Positions 59,916 to 64,000 of a stretch of DNA of 64,000 nt are shown here, piece by piece. Position 1 is the first letter of the stretch. The number at the start of each line of letters is the position of its first letter. Source of the DNA: Flavobacteriaceae bacterium UBA3356 (GTDB lineage Bacteria; Bacteroidota; Bacteroidia; Flavobacteriales; Flavobacteriaceae); NCBI GenBank assembly GCA_002360635.1, contig DEQW01000001.1, positions 746,036 to 810,035 on the forward strand, written 5' to 3'. A model generated the notes under the pieces. That model was not told where the DNA came from, did no database searches, and saw only the letters and a list, made by a program, of their open reading frames with translations. Both the position numbers and the translations under genes were made by a program.

Positions 59916-60401
59916 TTATTGTTGTTGCGATGCTTCTTCTATACTAAAGCCAACATCTGTAATGCCTTCTAGTTTGGTAACGCCCTCAACATCGCCGTTA
60001 TTGCGTACGGCTTGCATGATGCGAAGTTGATACGTTCCTTCCTCTGGAAAAGCAACACCTTCTTTAAACCAAAGTTTGCTTTCTTTTAAACTTCCAATGC
60101 CTTCGCCTAACCATTCGCCATTAGGTTTGGCCATTCTATATTCCAATGTATCTTGAATGGTCTTGCCGTGTGGAAATTCCATTGAAACAATTAAAAACAG
60201 GTTGTTAAAACGATAGTCGTTCGTATTCCGAAGGTGTAAAAAAACATTGTATTGTTTTAATGAATCCAACTGCGGAATGGAAAACGCAATGGTGTCGTTT
60301 TTATCCCAATAATTAGGCAACGAGTGAGTATCGCTCATAACAGCATCGGTATTGCAGGAGGCTAATAAACCTGCTACTGCAATTAAAAACAGCTTATGCA
60401 T
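59916..60401 (-). CDS. gldH: gliding motility lipoprotein GldH
   Basis: 161 residues. The lipoprotein signal peptide ends at LLASC (Cys16). The mature part starts NTDAVMSDTHSLPNYWDKNDTIAFSIP, with YNVFLHLRNTNDYRFNNLFL and a beta-sandwich-like remainder, which match GldH. GldH is needed for gliding in Flavobacterium. Its start overlaps the end of the PSP1/RicT gene by eight bases and its stop is one base before the penicillin-binding protein gene. Confidence 0.9.
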   Translation of the reverse strand: MHKLFLIAVAGLLASCNTDAVMSDTHSLPNYWDKNDTIAFSIPQLDSLKQYNVFLHLRNTNDYRFNNLFLIVSMEFPHGKTIQDTLEYRMAKPNGEWLGEGIGSLKESKLWFKEGVAFPEEGTYQLRIMQAVRNNGDVEGVTKLEGITDVGFSIEEASQQQ

Positions 60402-61572
60402 TCTTTTTTGAATTTCTATTTTTACTTCGCTTTCTATTTTTATTACGGCTTTTACGACGTTTGCTTTGTTTTTTACCTTTGGGTTTATCGAAACGTGTTA
60501 AACTGTCTTGCCCCACTACATTGCTGAACAGTTCTTTTTTCGATTCTTGAACCTCAACAACGTACTCTTCAAGACTTGCAACTTTAGTGCCTTTTTTATT
60601 TAGTGCAATAATTTTATTTACGTTTTCTACGGAAAGCTCTAACCAGTTCATCCCTTCTTTCACATATGAAAACCACATTAACCCTTTAAAAATGTCAATT
60701 TTCTGGCAAATAGCAGGCCCTTTTTCAGTTTGAAGTTTAACATCGTTTTTAGGGAATTCTTTTAACGCTTCCAAATAGGTGTCCAATTCGTAATTAAGAC
60801 AACATTTCAGTTTGCCACATTGTCCGGCCAGTTTTAATGGATTTAATGACAATTGTTGGTATCGAGCCGCCGAAGTGGTTACCGATCTAAAATCAGTTAA
60901 CCAAGTGGAGCAACACAATTCACGGCCACACGAGCCAATACCGCCTAATCGTGCTGCTTCCTGACGGAAACCAACTTGTTTCATCTCGATACGGGTATTG
61001 AACGTACGGGCAAACTCTTTAATTAATTGTCTAAAATCTACGCGCTCTTCGGCAGTATAATAGAAAATAGCTTTTGAGCCATCACCTTGGTATTCAATAT
61101 CACTAATCTTCATTTTCAACCCTAAACGAATAGCAATTTCACGTGATTGTTTTTGAATACTGGGCTCTTTATCACGGCAGCTTTGCCATTTGTCAATATC
61201 TTTTTGGGAGGCTTTTCGGTATATTTTTGGAAGCGCATCCATATCCATGCGCTCATTTTTCTTCTTCATTTGTACACGAACCAGTTCGCCGGTTAGCGTA
61301 ACAATCCCAATGTCATGACCGGGGGACGCCTCGGTGGCGACCACGTCGCCCATACTAAGGGTAAGATTTTCGTTATTGTGATAAAAGTGCTTCCGTCCAT
61401 TTTTAAAACGCACTTCCACGCCTTTAAAAGGTTCCATATCGGCAGGAAGTGACATGTTGGAAAGCCAGTCAAACACCGTTAATTTATTACAGCCATCGGT
61501 ACCGCAAGTTCCGTTGTTTTTGCATCCCTTTGGCTGTCCGTTGGCGCCTGTGGCACAGCTTGTACAGCCCAT
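60394..61572 (-). CDS. PSP1-domain protein, RicT/YaaT-like
   Basis: 392 residues. A cysteine-rich N-terminus (CTSC, GCKNNGTCGTDGC) comes before the PSP1 domain (about 45-280), which contains GRELCCSTWL and CGKLKCCLNYELDTY with further paired cysteines. The C-terminal tail is very basic (KGKKQSKRRKSRNKNRKRSK). In Bacillus, RicT is part of an iron-sulphur complex that affects RNase Y processing. The basic tail suggests RNA contact here, by inference. First gene of a run with gldH and the penicillin-binding protein. Confidence 0.85.
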   Translation of the reverse strand: MGCTSCATGANGQPKGCKNNGTCGTDGCNKLTVFDWLSNMSLPADMEPFKGVEVRFKNGRKHFYHNNENLTLSMGDVVATEASPGHDIGIVTLTGELVRVQMKKKNERMDMDALPKIYRKASQKDIDKWQSCRDKEPSIQKQSREIAIRLGLKMKISDIEYQGDGSKAIFYYTAEERVDFRQLIKEFARTFNTRIEMKQVGFRQEAARLGGIGSCGRELCCSTWLTDFRSVTTSAARYQQLSLNPLKLAGQCGKLKCCLNYELDTYLEALKEFPKNDVKLQTEKGPAICQKIDIFKGLMWFSYVKEGMNWLELSVENVNKIIALNKKGTKVASLEEYVVEVQESKKELFSNVVGQDSLTRFDKPKGKKQSKRRKSRNKNRKRSKNRNSKKNA

Positions 61573-61660
61573 ATTGTATATATATAGCTCATTTTCAAAA
61601 GAAAACGAGACGAAGATTAAACATTCTCTTGAAAAGTAAAGATACCAATAATTGAAGAAC

Positions 61661-62692
61661 CTACTTCTTAAACTTTAGTTTTTCTGAACGTCCTTTTTTA
61701 AAGATTTTATTGCTGTTAGGGATGCCTTTTCGAAGTCTTTTTTGTTCTTCATACGGAAGTTGAATAATCTCTTTACAATCAGTACTACAACAGGTTTCCA
61801 TAGCTTCGGAACACTCTTCGCATTGGATAAAAAGTAAGTGACACGCTTCGTTAGCACAGTTTACGTGGGTGTCGCAGGGCTTGCCACACTGATGGCAATT
61901 GGCGATTACATCTTCGGTAATTCGTTCCCCTCGACGGTGATCGAACACAAAGTTTTTACCAATAAATTTATTGTCCAATCCTTTATTTTCCACTTGACGA
62001 GCGTATTCAATGATGCCGCCTTCTAGCTGAAATACATTTTTAAATCCTTTGTGTTTGTAATAAGCACTGGCTTTTTCGCATCGAATTCCACCGGTGCAAT
62101 ACATCACTAGGTTTTTATCTTCCTTGTGGTCTTTTAAATCCGCTTCAATAATGTCCAGCGAATCGCGAAACGTATCCACATCGGGTGTTACGGCGCCTTG
62201 AAAGTGACCAATTTCACTCTCATAATGATTCCGCATATCAACTAAAACCGTGTTGGGGTCATCGATAAGGTTGTTGAAGTTTTCTGCATCAACGTGCACG
62301 CCTTTGTTGGTTACGTCAAATGTTTCATCATTTAAGCCATCTGCAACAATTTTTGGCCTAACTTTTACTTTCAGTTTTAAGAAAGATTTCAAATCGTGTT
62401 CAATAGCGATATTCAATCGAACGCCATTTAAAAAATAGATGCCATCGATAAACTCTTTAAATTTTCCGAAGTTTTTAGCGGGAACAGAGAGTTGCGCATT
62501 AATCCCTTCGTGTGCCACATAGATACGGCCTAGAACATCTAATTCGTCCCAAGCGATAAACAAATGATTTCTGAAAAGTTCTGGATTGCCAATCTTGGCA
62601 TATTGATAAAAAGAGAGGGTCAAGCGGTCTTCACCTGCTTGTTCCAATAAATCGGCCCGCTCTTTTGCACTTAAGGTGTTGTACAGTTGCAT
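61661..62692 (-). CDS. trhO: tRNA uridine(34) hydroxylase, rhodanese-like TrhO
   Basis: 343 residues from the ATG at 62692; the longer frame from 62767 begins inside the promoter and was not used. An N-terminal acylphosphatase-like domain (about 1-100) is followed by a rhodanese domain with active-site loop YCTGGIRC (Cys199, Cys205). A cysteine cluster follows (CHQCGKPCDTHVNC ... CEECSEAMETCCSTDC), probably zinc-binding. TrhO makes 5-hydroxyuridine at the tRNA wobble base with oxygen. Confidence 0.92.
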   Translation of the reverse strand: MQLYNTLSAKERADLLEQAGEDRLTLSFYQYAKIGNPELFRNHLFIAWDELDVLGRIYVAHEGINAQLSVPAKNFGKFKEFIDGIYFLNGVRLNIAIEHDLKSFLKLKVKVRPKIVADGLNDETFDVTNKGVHVDAENFNNLIDDPNTVLVDMRNHYESEIGHFQGAVTPDVDTFRDSLDIIEADLKDHKEDKNLVMYCTGGIRCEKASAYYKHKGFKNVFQLEGGIIEYARQVENKGLDNKFIGKNFVFDHRRGERITEDVIANCHQCGKPCDTHVNCANEACHLLFIQCEECSEAMETCCSTDCKEIIQLPYEEQKRLRKGIPNSNKIFKKGRSEKLKFKK

Positions 62693-62737
62693 GCTATACT
62701 TTTTTTGAGTGAAAAGAAATAATTTTAAATATTGAGG

Positions 62738-62768
62738 CAAAAATACACTTTTCAACCCTGTTAACAAA
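62738..62768 (-). promoter_or_regulatory. promoter of trhO (TTTG-19-TATTTTTG)
   Basis: On the minus strand a -33 TTTG (62768-62765) is 19 bases from a -7 TATTTTTG (62745-62738). This is the best-matching full promoter in the window. The ATG lies 45 bases further on. Confidence 0.75.
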
Positions 62769-62792
62769 AAAAACTAGTTTCAGGGTTTTTCC

Positions 62793-62825
62793 TTTTGTAG
62801 TAAAAGCAAAGAAATAGTACCTTAG
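62793..62825 (+). promoter_or_regulatory. promoter of recA (TTTTG-20-TACCTTAG)
   Basis: A TTTTG at 62793-62797 and TACCTTAG at 62818-62825 (one base off TAnnTTTG) with 20 bases between, 33 bases before the recA ATG. I saw no obvious LexA-type operator. Confidence 0.6.
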
Positions 62826-62858
62826 CCTACTGACTTATTTACAGCTAAAACACACACT

Positions 62859-63866
62859 ATGAGCAAAGAAAAAGAAGCAAAATTAAAAGCGTTAAAGCTT
62901 ACACTAGATAAAATGGATAAAACGTACGGAAAAGGTACGGTTATGAAAATGGGAGATGCCGCGGTACAAGAAGTAGATGTAATCCCAACAGGTTCGTTAG
63001 GACTTGATGTAGCATTAGGTGTAGGAGGATATCCAAGAGGACGCGTAGTTGAAATTTACGGTCCAGAATCTTCAGGTAAAACAACGTTAACCTTACACGC
63101 TATTGCTGAAGCGCAAAAAAAAGGAGGTATCGCCGCTTTTATAGATGCAGAACACGCTTTTGATCGTTATTATGCAGAAAAACTAGGGGTTGACATTGAA
63201 AACTTGATTATTTCGCAACCAGATAATGGGGAACAAGCCTTAGAAGTTACCGATAACTTAATTAGAAGTGGAGCTATCGATATTATTGTAGTCGATTCGG
63301 TAGCGGCATTAACACCGAAAAGTGAAATTGAAGGTGAAATGGGAGACAGCAAAATGGGACTTCATGCCCGATTAATGTCGCAGGCACTTCGTAAATTGAC
63401 AGGATCGATTAGCAAAACACAATGTACGGTTATCTTTATTAACCAGCTACGTGAAAAAATAGGCGTAATGTTTGGTAACCCTGAAACTACAACTGGTGGT
63501 AATGCCCTTAAATTCTACTGTTCCGTACGTTTAGATATTCGTCGTTCTACGCAAATAAAAGACTCAAACAGTGATGTACAAGGGAATAAAACCCGTGTAA
63601 AAGTGGTAAAAAACAAAGTAGCACCACCTTTTAAAACGGCCGAGTTTGACATCATGTACGGTAAAGGAATTTCGAAAGTAGGTGAAGTTGTCGATTTAGG
63701 GGTAGATTTTGAAATCATCAAAAAAAGTGGTTCTTGGTACAGTTACGACGATACCAAATTAGGGCAAGGTCGTGACGCAGTTAAGACACTTCTTTTAGAC
63801 AACCCAGAACTTATGGAAGAATTAGAAACTAAAATTAAAGACGCTATAAACACCCTTAAAGAATAA
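62859..63866 (+). CDS. recA: recombinase RecA
   Basis: 335 residues. Walker A GPESSGKT is at 68-75, Walker B IIVVDSVAAL near 145, the L1/L2 DNA-binding loops (EGEMGDSKMGLHARLMSQALRK; NQLREKIGVMFGNPETTTGGNAL) are intact, and the C-terminal domain ends in an acidic stretch. It coats single-stranded DNA with ATP, drives strand exchange and triggers SOS. It diverges from trhO, with both promoters in the 166-base gap. The last 134 bases of the window, after it, hold no gene I can support. Confidence 0.98.
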   Translation: MSKEKEAKLKALKLTLDKMDKTYGKGTVMKMGDAAVQEVDVIPTGSLGLDVALGVGGYPRGRVVEIYGPESSGKTTLTLHAIAEAQKKGGIAAFIDAEHAFDRYYAEKLGVDIENLIISQPDNGEQALEVTDNLIRSGAIDIIVVDSVAALTPKSEIEGEMGDSKMGLHARLMSQALRKLTGSISKTQCTVIFINQLREKIGVMFGNPETTTGGNALKFYCSVRLDIRRSTQIKDSNSDVQGNKTRVKVVKNKVAPPFKTAEFDIMYGKGISKVGEVVDLGVDFEIIKKSGSWYSYDDTKLGQGRDAVKTLLLDNPELMEELETKIKDAINTLKE

Positions 63867-64000
63867 AAAGGTACATTCTGCACGCAACCTTTTGTAAATT
63901 AGGGTATCTACAGTATGTAGGGCCTTGATTATTAGTATCGTTTGCACTGTAAATAAGTAATAACCATCAATAACCACGGTACCGCAATTTGACTTTAGAC

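Noticed and set aside
62693..62767. A 25-residue N-terminal extension of trhO
   Set aside because: It would start within the promoter; the ATG at 62692 gives the normal TrhO start.
63867..64000. A possible terminator or next-gene promoter after recA
   Set aside because: A 7-bp AAAAGGT/ACCTTTT pairing and a TATCGTTTG box with the wrong spacing are too weak to call.

Overview
The window is a stretch of a flavobacterial (Bacteroidota, Flavobacteriaceae-type) chromosome. The evidence is a type IX secretion/gliding gene set (SprE/PorW-like lipoprotein, GldH, and a secreted protease with a type A C-terminal sorting domain), promoter boxes of the TAnnTTTG type instead of E. coli -10 boxes, few Shine-Dalgarno sites, frequent TTG/GTG starts, and a split ATP synthase operon (a, c, b, delta, alpha, gamma here; beta and epsilon absent). 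Base composition is AT-rich throughout. No rRNA, tRNA, integrase, transposase or CRISPR array was seen.

Layout. 1-22.7 kb is a surface-polysaccharide locus: dTDP-L-rhamnose synthesis (rfbB end, rfbA, rfbC, rfbD); an AT-rich variable block (flippase, pyruvyltransferase-like protein, polymerase/ligase-like membrane proteins, glycosyltransferase); an out-of-place repeat-rich lipoprotein; another polymerase, a methyltransferase and a WecG/TagA transferase; then UDP-glucose dehydrogenase, UDP-glucuronate decarboxylase and the initiating sugar-phosphate transferase; and on the other strand WecB, a glycosyltransferase and a CapK/PaaK-like enzyme. 22.8-29.8 kb has purD, small conserved membrane proteins, a DNA-modification region, a DUF4254 protein and a family 9 glycosyltransferase. 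29.8-40 kb has a ferredoxin-type reductase, sprE, a bactofilin and the atp operon. 40-50 kb is mixed: outer-membrane and lipoproteins, a second flippase, hemB, an anti-phage dCTP-deaminase-like gene, CBS-domain protein, ogt, a serine hydrolase and an exonuclease. 50-64 kb has the M4 protease, a double-ATPase peptide importer, scoAB, a class A penicillin-binding protein, gldH, a PSP1/RicT protein, trhO and recA.

The most interesting part is 25.2-28.1 kb. An operon of DUF6427 protein, a nuclease-like protein (A) and an adenine methyltransferase (M) appears to have been split at the A/M junction by a 1.2-kb cassette. The cassette carries a controller-type HTH gene, a small PD-(D/E)XK protein and a 79-residue protein. 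It is bounded by two copies of the 3' end of gene A, 88 bp long and exactly 1200 bp apart. A perfect 15-bp inverted repeat just upstream of the HTH gene looks like its operator. This reads as a restriction-type cassette inserted with a long target duplication beside an existing methyltransferase.

Other signals are: an anti-phage dCTP-deaminase-like gene with an uncatalogued 46-codon reading frame (or small RNA) behind it; a lipoprotein gene whose last 50 codons are thrown out of frame by exactly three copies of an 8-bp repeat, where two copies would restore it; perfect hairpins after atpE and after atpA; and nested palindromes that share a GAGCGCAG core at several gene ends. All functions are read by eye from sequence motifs and gene order; no database search was run.
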